Below, in pieces: positions 1-8,540 of a stretch of DNA of 64,000 nucleotides (position 1 is the first letter of the stretch; each line of letters begins with the position of its first letter). Both the position numbers and the translations under genes were made by a program. Source of the DNA: Mycobacterium sherrisii (GTDB lineage Bacteria > Actinomycetota > Actinomycetes > Mycobacteriales > Mycobacteriaceae); the NCBI RefSeq assembly GCF_002102355.1, contig NZ_LQPT01000023.1, positions 62,001 through 126,000 of the forward strand, read 5' to 3'. Below the pieces are notes generated by a model. That model did not search any database, was not told the DNA's origin, and was given only the letters and a program-made list of their open reading frames with translations.

Positions 1-707
1 ACGGGCACGAGGCGCTGGACAGCAGCTGGCCGCTCAATGGCGGCTTCGCCAGCCACTGCGTGCTGTTGCCCGGCACCACCATCGTTGCGGTGCCCGACCG
101 CGTCCCCGACCCGGTGGCGGCTCCGGCCTCGTGCGCGACCGCGACGGTCACGGCCGTGCTCGACGCCGCCGAACTCGATCGGCACCGCGATCCCGCCCGC
201 GTCCTGATCACCGGCGCCGGGATGTTGGGGGTGACCGCGGCCGCGATGGCCGATGCGCTCGGCGCCTGGGTTGCGGTCTGTGATCCGGACCCGGCGCGTC
301 AGGAAACGGCAACCCGGTTCGGCGCCGACCTTGTGGTCGGCAACCACACGGAGGTGCCGCTGGTGGACGTGGCCCTGGAACTGTCGGGCCACCCCGCCGC
401 CGTGCAGGCCTGCATCACGCACCTGGACGTCGGGGGTCGGGCCGTGCTCGCCGGATCGGTGGCCACCGGCCCGCCCATCACGATCGATCCCGAGCGCGTC
501 GTGCGCAACCTGACGACGATCACCGGGGTGCACAACTACCGTCCCGGGCATCTGCGCGCGGCCGTCGACTTTTTGGCCGCACACCATGACCGCTACCCCT
601 TCGCCGAGCTGGTGGCGACGGCCACCGACCTCGACCATCTCGACGACGTGTTACGCAACGCGGGGCAGCGCCGATCGCTGCGCCAATCCATCTGTCCCAC
701 GCCATGA
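1..707 (+). CDS. Zinc-type medium-chain alcohol dehydrogenase, 3' part
   Basis: The frame is open from the first bases of the window, so the gene begins upstream and only its last ~235 codons are seen. The visible part starts at the GHE motif that carries a catalytic zinc-ligand region in zinc MDR dehydrogenases. A Rossmann fold follows, with the dinucleotide-binding signature GAGMLG near position 212. The stretch after GHE, with SCATATV about 40 residues on, resembles the MDR subfamily labelled phosphonate-catabolism-associated alcohol dehydrogenase, as I remember it. It would oxidise an alcohol with NAD(P)+, but the substrate cannot be told from sequence. No phosphonate genes are visible in the window, so that label should not be taken as function. 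Confidence 0.8.
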   Translation, partial: GHEALDSSWPLNGGFASHCVLLPGTTIVAVPDRVPDPVAAPASCATATVTAVLDAAELDRHRDPARVLITGAGMLGVTAAAMADALGAWVAVCDPDPARQETATRFGADLVVGNHTEVPLVDVALELSGHPAAVQACITHLDVGGRAVLAGSVATGPPITIDPERVVRNLTTITGVHNYRPGHLRAAVDFLAAHHDRYPFAELVATATDLDHLDDVLRNAGQRRSLRQSICPTP

Positions 708-732
708 TTTGCGGCGCCGTGCGCGATCGCGA

Positions 733-1113
733 CTAGTACGGTGAGGTCTGCTGGGCCAGGTTCAGCAGCGCGTAGGCCGCACACAGCAGAAAGTTCAACG
801 CGAGCAGCGTCATCCCGGCGATCAACAACGAGCGCACACCCTCCCGCCTCATCTCGCGGTACTTCGCGCTGCGGGCGTCCCGGTCGATTTGGGCCGCGAT
901 CAACGCAAATCTGACGTCCGCTTCTTCACTCGCCGCGACCGGGGCGCCGGCCAACATCGCGCGGAGCCGATCCGGGGAGGTTTGGACGCCGACGCGCGCG
1001 AAGCGGGCACACAATTTTCGCGCCCGCCGGCGGCCGAGGACTTCGCCGCGCATGTCCAGTTGATGCGCGAGTCTCCCTCGCTCACTTCCCCACGAGGCCG
1101 GCCGATTCATCAT
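733..1113 (-). CDS. Small single-pass membrane protein, unknown function
   Basis: This reading frame of about 126 codons ends in a clear hydrophobic helix (about residues 98-120, rich in L, A and I) after a basic, Arg-rich and Ala-rich cytoplasmic stretch. The frame stays open upstream to 1293, but that part is Pro/Arg-rich and looks non-coding, so I start at the paired ATG codons at 1113/1110. The ribosome site there is weak and the start is uncertain. I do not recognise the family. The likely form is an N-in, C-terminal tail-anchored protein. It is convergent with the dehydrogenase at the left edge. It could be a spurious frame, but the Lys/Arg-flanked helix argues for a real gene. Confidence 0.5.
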   Translation of the reverse strand: MMNRPASWGSERGRLAHQLDMRGEVLGRRRARKLCARFARVGVQTSPDRLRAMLAGAPVAASEEADVRFALIAAQIDRDARSAKYREMRREGVRSLLIAGMTLLALNFLLCAAYALLNLAQQTSPY

Positions 1114-1497
1114 ATGCCGGAGCCTATTTCGGTTGCCGACGCGCGTGGGAGGTCGTGGCACTACCACCTTCGGCGCGAAGGTAATTGCCGACGCGCATTG
1201 GGGTCCAATCCCGCGTGGTGGCGTGTGAATTCCACGCTTGACCAATAGATAGATCCATTGCTGGACTCCTGGATTGCCGTCCGGTTGACGCATTGATCGG
1301 ATCTTTACATTCGTCCTCGACGAGGTCCAATCCGAATTTGTGATGGCGGCAATCGGGATTGATGATGCTGTAGCTCAGTAATTTTCGCGCGCGTCAAAGA
1401 CGTCGACAGGCGTGATGCCTTGCGGGGCCGTCAATTTACGCCCGGAGTACGAGAATGACTCACCCATCGTGCATTTGATCGCGCAGTACGGAGCAGT
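1114..1497. other. Intergenic stretch with a 12-bp direct repeat
   Basis: About 380 bp without a convincing gene. It holds a 12-bp direct repeat, TTGCCGACGCGC, at 1133-1144 and 1185-1196. The middle is more AT-rich than its surroundings. It separates the 5' end of the small membrane protein from the 3' end of the TetR gene, so it probably holds the membrane protein's promoter. I saw no RNA gene or terminator I could defend. Confidence 0.4.
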
Positions 1498-2097
1498 TCA
1501 GAGTTTGCGCGCCAAAGACTCAACGATGAGTCGCGTGGTTAGCTCGGCCCGCCGGCGCGAGTATTGCTTCGCGTCCGAAAGAATCGGATATACCACCGCG
1601 CCCACAATGGCGTCCGCGGCCGACGTGGCCGTGTGCGCGTCGATACCGTCGGCCAGCAACCGGGTGCGCACGCTCTCGTGCAGCGGCACGCTGAAGCCGG
1701 CGCGCAACTTGACGGCGGTCTCCTCGTGTTCCATGCCGGCCACCGTCAACGTGCGCAGCATGGCCGAACCGCGTTCCGTCGTCAGGGTGGTGGCCAACCT
1801 CCGGACCCAGCCGATCAGGTCGGACACCAGATCGTCGGTGTGCTCCACCGACGACAAAATCTTGTCGGCGTCTTGCAGCATCACGTCGGCCACCAATGCC
1901 GGACGGCTGGGCCACCAGCGGTAGATCGTCTGCTTTCCCACCCCGGCGCGTGCGGCGACCGCCTCGATCGTCAGTCCATCGAAGCCGCGCTCGAGGAGCA
2001 GTTCGCGTGTGGCGGTGACGATCGCCGTCCGCGACTTCTCGCTGCGGCGCCGTGGCGACCCGGACCGCGGGTTCGCCTGACCGAGATCGGTTGTCAT
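1498..2097 (-). CDS. TetR-family transcriptional regulator
   Basis: A 199-residue protein, normal for TetR repressors. The N-terminal helix-turn-helix spans about residues 22-68 and includes the pattern [19 protein letters not shown] followed by RWWPSRPAL. The C-terminal ligand and dimer domain is divergent, as usual. It is transcribed away from the acyl-CoA dehydrogenase at 2295. The gap between them contains an inverted repeat with AAGACGA/TCGTCTT arms that is probably its operator. The same element occurs again upstream of the acyl-CoA synthetase at 19723, so this protein is the best candidate for a local regulator of the catabolic region. The inducer is unknown, perhaps an acyl-CoA. Confidence 0.9.
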   Translation of the reverse strand: MTTDLGQANPRSGSPRRRSEKSRTAIVTATRELLLERGFDGLTIEAVAARAGVGKQTIYRWWPSRPALVADVMLQDADKILSSVEHTDDLVSDLIGWVRRLATTLTTERGSAMLRTLTVAGMEHEETAVKLRAGFSVPLHESVRTRLLADGIDAHTATSAADAIVGAVVYPILSDAKQYSRRRAELTTRLIVESLARKL

Positions 2098-2210
2098 CTA
2101 CTGATCCTCGTCCATCGGGTCCCTCGCCATCGGTCGGCCCCCAGCGGCCCCGGTCGGCCCCGGGGAGGGGGCCACTTTGCGACGCCTGACCCGCGCCGGT
2201 AATCTTCCGC

Positions 2211-2240
2211 AAGACGAGACGGTTCGTCTTGTAAGACGAA
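2211..2240. promoter_or_regulatory. Probable TetR operator, copy 1
   Basis: AAGACGA-N6-TCGTCTT is a perfect inverted repeat at 2211-2230, and a third AAGACGA half-site follows at 2233-2239. It lies 65-84 bp before the acyl-CoA dehydrogenase start and 114 bp before the divergent TetR start. Bases 2213-2232 match 18 of 20 bases of the element at 19756-19775. That it binds the adjacent TetR protein is an inference. Confidence 0.65.
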
Positions 2241-2294
2241 AGGATATCAGCCGGTGCGGCCGAAGCCCATGACCGCTGCTGCGCGGTCCCGGTC

Positions 2295-4520
2295 ATGACG
2301 CTGGGACTGACCCCCGAGCAGCAAGAACTCAGCACGGCCGTCGGACAATTCGCCGGGCGCCACGCTCCGATCGCGGCGACGCGCGACACTTTCGACGCGC
2401 TGGCGGGCGGTGACCTACCCGTATGGTGGGATGCGCTGACCGCCAACGGCTTTCACGCGGTGCACCTGCCCGAGCGGATCGGCGGTCAGGGTGGCCGGCT
2501 GTTGGACGCCGGGTGCGTGATCGAATCCGCCGCCAAGGCGCTGCTGCCCGGGCCGCTATTGCCCACCGTGCAGACGGGCGCCGTCGCGCTGCTCGCAGAT
2601 CCGACGCCGGCTGCCGAGGCGCTGCTGACCGAACTCGCCGCCGGGTCTCCGGCCGCGCTGGTCCTGCCGGACGACGGCGATTTGCGGGTGCAAACCGACG
2701 GCCGGCGATGGCGGGTGTCGGGCGCTTCGGAGGTCAGCGCCGGGGTGGGGGCGGCGGCGGTGATCCTGGTGGGCGCCCGCGACGAACACGACGACGTGAT
2801 CTGGGTGCTGGTGCGCACCGAAAAGCCCAACGCCAGGATCGAATCCGTTGCCGGCACCGACCTGGTCACCGATGTCGGCATACTGCGACTTGACGAGTAC
2901 GTCGCCGACGAGTCGGATATCCTCACCGGGATCGACGCCGAACGCGCCGAGTGCGTGGCGGTGAGCCTGGTGGCCAGCGCCGCCGCCGGTATCGCGCAGT
3001 GGTGCGTCGAGGCGGTCACCGCGCACCTGCGGATCCGTGAACAGTTCGGCAAGGTGATCGGCACTTTCCAGGCCCTACAGCACAGCGCCGCCATGCTCTT
3101 GGTCAACAGTGAGTTGGCCACCGCGGCGGCCTGGGATGCGGTCCGGGCCGTCGACGAGTCGATCGATCAGCACCGGTTGGCGGCCGCCGGCGCGGCCGTG
3201 CTGACGGTTTCACCGATGCCAGACCTGGTGCTGGACGCGTTGACGATGTTCGGCGCGATCGGCTTCACCTGGGAGCACGAGCTGCACCTGTACTGGCGGC
3301 GGGCGATCAGCCTGGCGGCCTCCATCGGCCCGGCCAACCGCTGGGCCCGACGATTGGGGGCATTGACCTGCACCCAGACCCGGGACATGTCGGTCAATCT
3401 CGGTGACGCGGAAGCGCAGTTCCGGTCCTGGGTCGGCGAAACCCTGGATGCGGCACTCGAATTGCGCAATGATAAGCCCGGACGCCAGGGCGACTACGAA
3501 TACTTCGAGTCGGGCCCGCAACGTACGCTGCTCGCCGAGGCCGGACTCATTGCGCCGCACTGGCCGGCACCGTGGGGGGTAGACGCCGGCCCGTTGAAGC
3601 AACTCATCATCGACGAGGAGTTCGCCAAACGACCCGCACTGGTCCGGCCGTCGTTGGGCATCGCCGAATGGATCCTGCCGTCGATACTGAGGGCAGGGTC
3701 AAAGGAATTGCAGGAACGGCTTATTCAGCCCACCCAGCGTGGCGAGCTGGCCTGGTGCCAGTTGTTCAGCGAGCCGGGCGCCGGTTCAGACCTCGCGTCG
3801 TTGGCGACCAGAGCGAGCAGGGTCGAGGGGGGCTGGAAAATCAACGGCCACAAAATCTGGACGTCCATGGCGCACCGCGCGGACTTCGGGGCGTTGCTCG
3901 CGCGTACCGATCCGCAGGCTAGCAAGCATCGCGGCATCGGCTACTTCATCCTCGACATGCAAACTCCGGGCATCGAGATCGAACCGATCAAGACCGCGAC
4001 CGGTGACGCGCACTTCAACGAGGTCTTCCTCAACGACGTCTTCATTCCCGACTCGATGCTGCTGGGCGCCCCCACCGACGGCTGGACGCTGGCGATCGCC
4101 ACGATGGCCGAGGAGCGGTCCGCCATCAGCGGCTACGTCAAGTTCGACCGGGCGGTCGCGATCCGGCGGCTCGCGGCCGAGCCCGGGCCCGACCGCGACG
4201 ACGCGCTACGCGAGCTCGGTGAGCTCGACGCGTACACCAGCGCCATCCGGGCGCTCGGGGTGCGTGAAACCATCCGACTGCTGGACGGGCAAGCCGCCGG
4301 ACCCACGTCCAGCATTGCCAAGGTGGCGATGAATGTGCTGCTGCGGCGGACGTTTCGGGCCACCCTGCAGTTGACCGGCCGGGTGGCCATGGAGGCCGAC
4401 GCCGACCCTGCCGTCGTGGAGCCCTATCTGCACCTCCCCGCCGAGCTGCTCGGTGGCGGCACCAGAGAGATCCAGCTCAACATCATCGCTCAGATGATCC
4501 TGGGGCTGCCGCGCAAGTGA
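2295..4520 (+). CDS. Two-domain acyl-CoA dehydrogenase (FadE type)
   Basis: A 741-residue protein about twice the usual length, made of two tandem acyl-CoA dehydrogenase units. Residues 1 to about 365 form a first, more divergent unit. Residues about 375-741 form a second unit with the FAD/substrate signature FSEPGAGSDLASLATRA near residue 495, then KIWTSMAHRADF, and the C-terminal GGTREIQLNIIA segment. Fused enzymes of this layout occur in mycobacteria (FadE34 of cholesterol catabolism is one). It should introduce a 2,3-double bond into an acyl-CoA, passing electrons to ETF. The ATG at 2295 follows GGTC and fits the domain start. It is first in an apparent operon with the thiolase-like and DUF35 genes. 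Confidence 0.92.
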   Translation: MTLGLTPEQQELSTAVGQFAGRHAPIAATRDTFDALAGGDLPVWWDALTANGFHAVHLPERIGGQGGRLLDAGCVIESAAKALLPGPLLPTVQTGAVALLADPTPAAEALLTELAAGSPAALVLPDDGDLRVQTDGRRWRVSGASEVSAGVGAAAVILVGARDEHDDVIWVLVRTEKPNARIESVAGTDLVTDVGILRLDEYVADESDILTGIDAERAECVAVSLVASAAAGIAQWCVEAVTAHLRIREQFGKVIGTFQALQHSAAMLLVNSELATAAAWDAVRAVDESIDQHRLAAAGAAVLTVSPMPDLVLDALTMFGAIGFTWEHELHLYWRRAISLAASIGPANRWARRLGALTCTQTRDMSVNLGDAEAQFRSWVGETLDAALELRNDKPGRQGDYEYFESGPQRTLLAEAGLIAPHWPAPWGVDAGPLKQLIIDEEFAKRPALVRPSLGIAEWILPSILRAGSKELQERLIQPTQRGELAWCQLFSEPGAGSDLASLATRASRVEGGWKINGHKIWTSMAHRADFGALLARTDPQASKHRGIGYFILDMQTPGIEIEPIKTATGDAHFNEVFLNDVFIPDSMLLGAPTDGWTLAIATMAEERSAISGYVKFDRAVAIRRLAAEPGPDRDDALRELGELDAYTSAIRALGVRETIRLLDGQAAGPTSSIAKVAMNVLLRRTFRATLQLTGRVAMEADADPAVVEPYLHLPAELLGGGTREIQLNIIAQMILGLPRK

Positions 4521-4542
4521 TCAACGAACCTAAGGACGCGCC

Positions 4543-5751
4543 ATGGGATTACGCGGAGAGGCCGCAATCGTCGGATATGTCGAGCTGCCGCCGGAACCGC
4601 TGAGCAAGGCCTCGCCGGCGCCCTTCGTCCTCGAACAATGGGCCGAGCTGTCCGCGGCCGCGCTGGACGATGCCGGGCTGCCGGGCGATGTCGTCAACGG
4701 CATCGTCGCCTCGCACCTGGCCGAGTCGGAGATTTTCGTTCCGTCCACCATCGCCGAATACCTGGGCGTGGGGGCGAGATTCGCTGAGCATGTGGATCTC
4801 GGCGGAGCCAGCGCCGCGGCGATGGTGTGGCGGGCGGCCGCGGCGGTCGAGCTCGGGATCTGTGACGCCGTGCTGTGCGCGTTGCCGGCCCGCTACATCA
4901 CACCGTCGTCGAAGAAGAAGCCACGCCCGATGGTCGACGCGATGTTCTTCGGTTCGTCGAGCAACCAATATGGTTCGCCGCAAGCAGAATTCGAAATCCC
5001 TTACGGCAACCTCGGCCAGAATGGGCCGTACGGCCAGGTGGCGCAGCGGTATGCGGCGATCTACGGGTACGACGAACGGGCGATGGCCAAGATGGTCGTC
5101 GATACGCGTACCAACGCAAACCACACCGACGGCGCGATCTGGAAAGACAAGCCGCTGCGCGTCGAGGACGTGCTGGACAGCCCGGTGATCGCCGACCCGC
5201 TGCACATGCTGGAGATCGTCATGCCGTGCGTCGGCGGCGCCGCGGTGGTGGTCGCCAACGCCGAGCTGGCCGGCCGATCCCGCCATCGGCCGGTGTGGAT
5301 CAAGGGTTTTGGCGAACACGTCCCGTTCAAGACACCCACCTATGCCGAAGACCTGCTGGCCACACCCATCGCGGCCGCCGCCGACACCGCCTTCGCCATG
5401 ACCGGGCTGACCCGTGACCAGATGGACATGGTCTCGATCTACGACTGCTACACGATCACCGTGCTGCTGTCGCTGGAGGACGCCGGGTTCTGCGAGAAGG
5501 GCACCGGTATGGAATTCGTCGCCAACCACGACCTGACCTTCCGGGGCGACTTTCCCCTCAACACCGCCGGCGGTCAGCTGGGTTTCGGTCAAGCGGGACT
5601 CGCGGGCGGGATGCACCACGTGTGTGATGCCACCCGCCAGATCATGGGCCGCGCCGGCGCGGCGCAGGTTGCCGACTGCAACCGTGCCTTTGTGTCCGGC
5701 AACGGTGGCATCCTGTCCGAGCAGACGGCCCTCATCCTGCAGGGAGACTGA
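4543..5751 (+). CDS. Thiolase-like lipid-transfer protein (Ltp2-type)
   Basis: A 402-residue thiolase-fold protein. The site where true thiolases carry the nucleophilic Cys reads GGASAAAM here, so it is not a classical thiolase. The segment YDCYTITVLLSLED near residues 302-315 resembles the Tyr-bearing active-site region of Ltp2-type retro-aldolases. Those enzymes work with a DUF35 protein and cleave beta-hydroxy branched acyl-CoAs, as in steroid side-chain removal. The next gene, 3 bp on, is a DUF35 protein, which supports this pairing. Start ATG 4543 lies 22 bp after the dehydrogenase stop. Substrate unknown; non-catalytic lipid transfer cannot be excluded. Confidence 0.85.
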   Translation: MGLRGEAAIVGYVELPPEPLSKASPAPFVLEQWAELSAAALDDAGLPGDVVNGIVASHLAESEIFVPSTIAEYLGVGARFAEHVDLGGASAAAMVWRAAAAVELGICDAVLCALPARYITPSSKKKPRPMVDAMFFGSSSNQYGSPQAEFEIPYGNLGQNGPYGQVAQRYAAIYGYDERAMAKMVVDTRTNANHTDGAIWKDKPLRVEDVLDSPVIADPLHMLEIVMPCVGGAAVVVANAELAGRSRHRPVWIKGFGEHVPFKTPTYAEDLLATPIAAAADTAFAMTGLTRDQMDMVSIYDCYTITVLLSLEDAGFCEKGTGMEFVANHDLTFRGDFPLNTAGGQLGFGQAGLAGGMHHVCDATRQIMGRAGAAQVADCNRAFVSGNGGILSEQTALILQGD

Positions 5752-5754
5752 CCG

Positions 5755-6165
5755 ATGAACTTCGAGCGCCCGATGCCCGTCAAAACGCCTACCACCGCGC
5801 CGTTTTGGGATGCGCTGGCGCAGCATCGCATCGTCATCCAGTATTCGCCGTCGTCGGACTCCTACGTCTTCTATCCCCGGGTACGCGCCCCGCGCACGTT
5901 GGCCGACGACCTGCAGTGGCGCGAAATATCGGGGCTGGGAACGCTGTATTCGTTCACGGTGGCGCGCCGGCCGGTCAGCCCGCACTTCGCCAACGCCGTT
6001 CCCCAGCTGTTGGCGATCGTCGAATGGGACGAGGGGCCAAGGTTTTCCACCGAGATGGTCAACGTCGACCCGGACGACCTTCGTGTCGGCATGCGGGTAC
6101 GCCCGGTGTTCTTCGACTATCCCGAACACGACGTGACGATGCTGCGCTACGCGCCCGCCCGGTAA
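5755..6165 (+). CDS. DUF35 OB-fold protein lacking the zinc-ribbon cysteines
   Basis: A 136-residue DUF35 protein, the usual partner of Ltp2-type thiolase-like proteins. The C-terminal OB-fold is recognisable (GLGTLYSFTVARRPV, then the RVGMRVRPVF end). The N-terminal rubredoxin-like zinc ribbon normally has CxxC...CxxC, but the corresponding segment reads YSPSSDSYVFYPRVRAP with no cysteine at all. The second DUF35 protein in the window (17080-17496) keeps all four. GGGAGA sits just before the ATG at 5755, giving a clear ribosome site. It probably forms a complex with the preceding thiolase-like protein. Confidence 0.85.
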   Translation: MNFERPMPVKTPTTAPFWDALAQHRIVIQYSPSSDSYVFYPRVRAPRTLADDLQWREISGLGTLYSFTVARRPVSPHFANAVPQLLAIVEWDEGPRFSTEMVNVDPDDLRVGMRVRPVFFDYPEHDVTMLRYAPAR

Positions 6166-6183
6166 CGATCACCGGGCCGGCGG

Positions 6184-7356
6184 CTACCGCAACTCCTCGG
6201 TCGGCACCCCGTAGCGCTCCTGGTAGGCGCGCACTCGCTCGCGTACCTCACCGGCATCCAGGCCGGTGTCCGACCAGGTGTAGCGCCCGCGTCCGCCGTC
6301 GCCGGGGTGGGCGGCCAGAAAGTCGCGCATCTTCTGCTCCGTTTCCGGACGCAACTCGCGGCCCAGCTTGCGGTAGATCCCACCGATCGTGGTCCACGGG
6401 TTCTGCATGAAATCAGCGAACTGAACGTCGATCATCCGGTCGGCGGGCACCACCGCGCTGTCGCGCCACGCCATTCCGCGTTCCAGCCCCACGACGATCT
6501 CCTCATAGGACTGCGCCGCGCATTCGGCGATGTTCGACTCGTCGCTGCCCATCCGCCGCAAGTGATGGGTCAGGGCGGCGATCGACGAGATGACGTTGAG
6601 CGGATCGCGATGCGTCTGCACGATCAACGCGTCCGGGTATTCGGCGATCAGTTTGTCGAGCTGCCATAGATGTGCCGGTGATTTCAGCAGCCATTGCCCC
6701 GGAACACCGGATTGCAAGTGCTGCAAAAAGATCCGATGGAAACAGTAGGCGCCGGTGTGGTCCGCGTCGTACAGCAGCCAGCGATAGTAGCTCGGCAGCC
6801 GGTACTGCACCGAGAAGATCATGCTGGTGAATTCGCTGGCCGTGATGCGGACACACTCCTGGCCCACCAGAGCTCCCATCGGATGAAACTTCAAGAATCC
6901 GGGGATGATCTGCTCGGACATCTCGATGCTGGCCTGGGCCTGCGCAATGCGTGGATCGGTGTGATAAGTCTCGGGCTGCGGCACCGGACAGGGCGCGTCG
7001 ACCTCCCACGTCAGCGGGGCGCGCAGGTCGGGGTCCTGGGCCAGCAGGTCGTAGAGGATCGTCGTCCCGGTGCGGGGCTGACCGACGATGAAGATCGGCG
7101 ATGTGATTGGCTTGGCCGCGATCTCGGGATGCTCCTTGCGCCACGCGATCACCCCGAGCCGGTTCGCCAAGGCGCGGAGGAGATCCAGATGCGCGATCTC
7201 CACACCGATCGGCGACAGCCGCGCCTCGTTGATCAAACCGTCGGCCACCCGCTCCAGTCCGGGCCGCCACCCCGGCTCGCCGAAGTCGTCGCTGTCGGCC
7301 TGCTCGCAGGCGAGCGCCACGAGGGCGTCCGGGTCGAATCGTTGCTCGAGGGTCAT
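6184..7356 (-). CDS. Sulfotransferase-family protein
   Basis: About 390 residues. The PAPS 5'-phosphosulfate loop is FIVGQPRTGTTILYDLL near residue 78, and the 3'-phosphate region HRDPLNVISS lies near residue 240. Both are hallmarks of the broad sulfotransferase family common in mycobacteria. The frame is open far upstream, but the true start is the ATG at 7356, which overlaps the stop of the upstream DUF1214 gene as ATGA, a sign of translational coupling. It would transfer sulfate from PAPS to a hydroxyl acceptor, perhaps a lipid or sterol. The acceptor is not predictable, and some family members may not be true sulfotransferases. Confidence 0.88.
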   Translation of the reverse strand: MTLEQRFDPDALVALACEQADSDDFGEPGWRPGLERVADGLINEARLSPIGVEIAHLDLLRALANRLGVIAWRKEHPEIAAKPITSPIFIVGQPRTGTTILYDLLAQDPDLRAPLTWEVDAPCPVPQPETYHTDPRIAQAQASIEMSEQIIPGFLKFHPMGALVGQECVRITASEFTSMIFSVQYRLPSYYRWLLYDADHTGAYCFHRIFLQHLQSGVPGQWLLKSPAHLWQLDKLIAEYPDALIVQTHRDPLNVISSIAALTHHLRRMGSDESNIAECAAQSYEEIVVGLERGMAWRDSAVVPADRMIDVQFADFMQNPWTTIGGIYRKLGRELRPETEQKMRDFLAAHPGDGGRGRYTWSDTGLDAGEVRERVRAYQERYGVPTEELR

Positions 7357-8474
7357 GCGGGTGCGCCGCCCACGCGGGCGCTGCGCACCGTGACCGCGAC
7401 ATCGGGCGGGCTGGGGTTGTCCAGCCAGCGCACCACCACAAACCCGCGGTGCCGACCGCCGGTGTCCAACCAGTGCCCAAACCCGAAGTCCTGCGCGGAG
7501 ATCGCGATCTGCACGCGACCGTCGGCGTCCGGCCGTACGGCGCGATTGGTCACCGAGCTGTGTCGCCGGCGCGGCTCCAGACACTCGTGCCAGATGCTTT
7601 CCAGCGTGACGTTCCAGTACCGGGTGTCCGGCGGCGCAATGTCGAGGACCAGCGCTTGATGGGGCTCGAGCCGAAATGTGCCCAACATGTACAGATTGTC
7701 CGGTGTGGTGTCGGCCGCCCCGAGATCGGCCGCCTCGGCGGTGAGCAACGTGTTGGGTGTCTGCAGCAATTCGGGCTTGATCCAGCGGTGCAGCGTGGTG
7801 AGTTTCATCAGGGACCACGCCATTGCGGTGAACTGCTCGGCAAGCTCGCCGTCGCCGAGCACCACGACCGGGTCGGGATCGAGTGCCTCGATCCGCAGGG
7901 TGGCCGGATGTTCGGTGTCGCGATCGCCGATGTACTCGCGAACCACGACCGAGGACGCGTCGTCGGGAATCTGGACCCATTGCGCGCCTTGCAGATCCGG
8001 GCGATCGACCGGTTCGTCGGGCGAGAGCACCAGCGCGAATCGGCCGGAGTCCAGCTCGAGGTTGGCGTCGCCGACATAGTTCGACATCCGCCGGGGAGTC
8101 AGACCGGTGCCGGCCAGGATCTGAAACCCGAGATAGGCGGTCGTGCCGCGGGTCCCGGTGATCCGGTAGCGGCGGTCACCGCGGATCATCGCCAGGAAGT
8201 AATTGCCGTCGGGGTTGGGCCCCCCGATCATCCTGGTGTCCGAGCACATGTCGAAAAACGCCGGCCGGGCGGTGTCGGCCTCCACGGCCATCTGGGAACA
8301 CAGCGACGAGACCCGGGCGATCACCCGCAGGCCCTCGAGCAGCTCACGCTCGGATTCGGCATCCTCGGTCACGATCTTGGTGACGTCGCTGATCATCTGC
8401 TGGAAAAACTGCCAGGCGGCGCGCGACTGCGGCGCTAGGTCACCCGAGGATGCCGCCGCCAGATTTTGAGACAT
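7353..8474 (-). CDS. DUF1214-domain protein
   Basis: A 373-residue protein. The C-terminal half matches my memory of DUF1214 proteins: DTRYWNVTLESIWHECLEPRRR, then the RVQIAISAQDFGFGHWLDT region and a closing VVVRWLDNPSPP motif. The N-terminal half may be a DUF1254-like or helical region. No signal peptide is evident. The biochemical role of DUF1214 is not established. It is co-transcribed with the downstream sulfotransferase through a 4-bp ATGA overlap. Its ATG at 8474 lies inside the perfect palindrome TGAGAC-ATA-GTCTCA, which may be an operator. Confidence 0.8.
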   Translation of the reverse strand: MSQNLAAASSGDLAPQSRAAWQFFQQMISDVTKIVTEDAESERELLEGLRVIARVSSLCSQMAVEADTARPAFFDMCSDTRMIGGPNPDGNYFLAMIRGDRRYRITGTRGTTAYLGFQILAGTGLTPRRMSNYVGDANLELDSGRFALVLSPDEPVDRPDLQGAQWVQIPDDASSVVVREYIGDRDTEHPATLRIEALDPDPVVVLGDGELAEQFTAMAWSLMKLTTLHRWIKPELLQTPNTLLTAEAADLGAADTTPDNLYMLGTFRLEPHQALVLDIAPPDTRYWNVTLESIWHECLEPRRRHSSVTNRAVRPDADGRVQIAISAQDFGFGHWLDTGGRHRGFVVVRWLDNPSPPDVAVTVRSARVGGAPA

Positions 8475-8481
8475 AGTCTCA
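8467..8481. promoter_or_regulatory. 15-bp palindrome over the DUF1214 start codon
   Basis: TGAGAC-ATA-GTCTCA, a perfect 6-3-6 inverted repeat that contains the ATG of the DUF1214 gene. A repressor bound here would block initiation. It could also be chance. It differs in spacing from the AGACGG...CCGTCT element of 19756, so I do not assign it to the same regulator. Confidence 0.35.
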
Positions 8482-8540
8482 TGCTAGGGCCGGGGCGGTC
8501 CGCACACGTCGTTTTGATCGAATCCCGTCGGGGCTTGCGA

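Noticed and set aside
4549-6129. A long antisense frame over the thiolase-like and DUF35 genes
   Set aside because: High-GC codon bias opens antisense frames; no domain, and the sense genes have clear motifs.
8467-8481. Third copy of the GACGAGACGG operator
   Set aside because: Only the AGAC/GTCT core is shared, and the spacer is 3 bp rather than 5.
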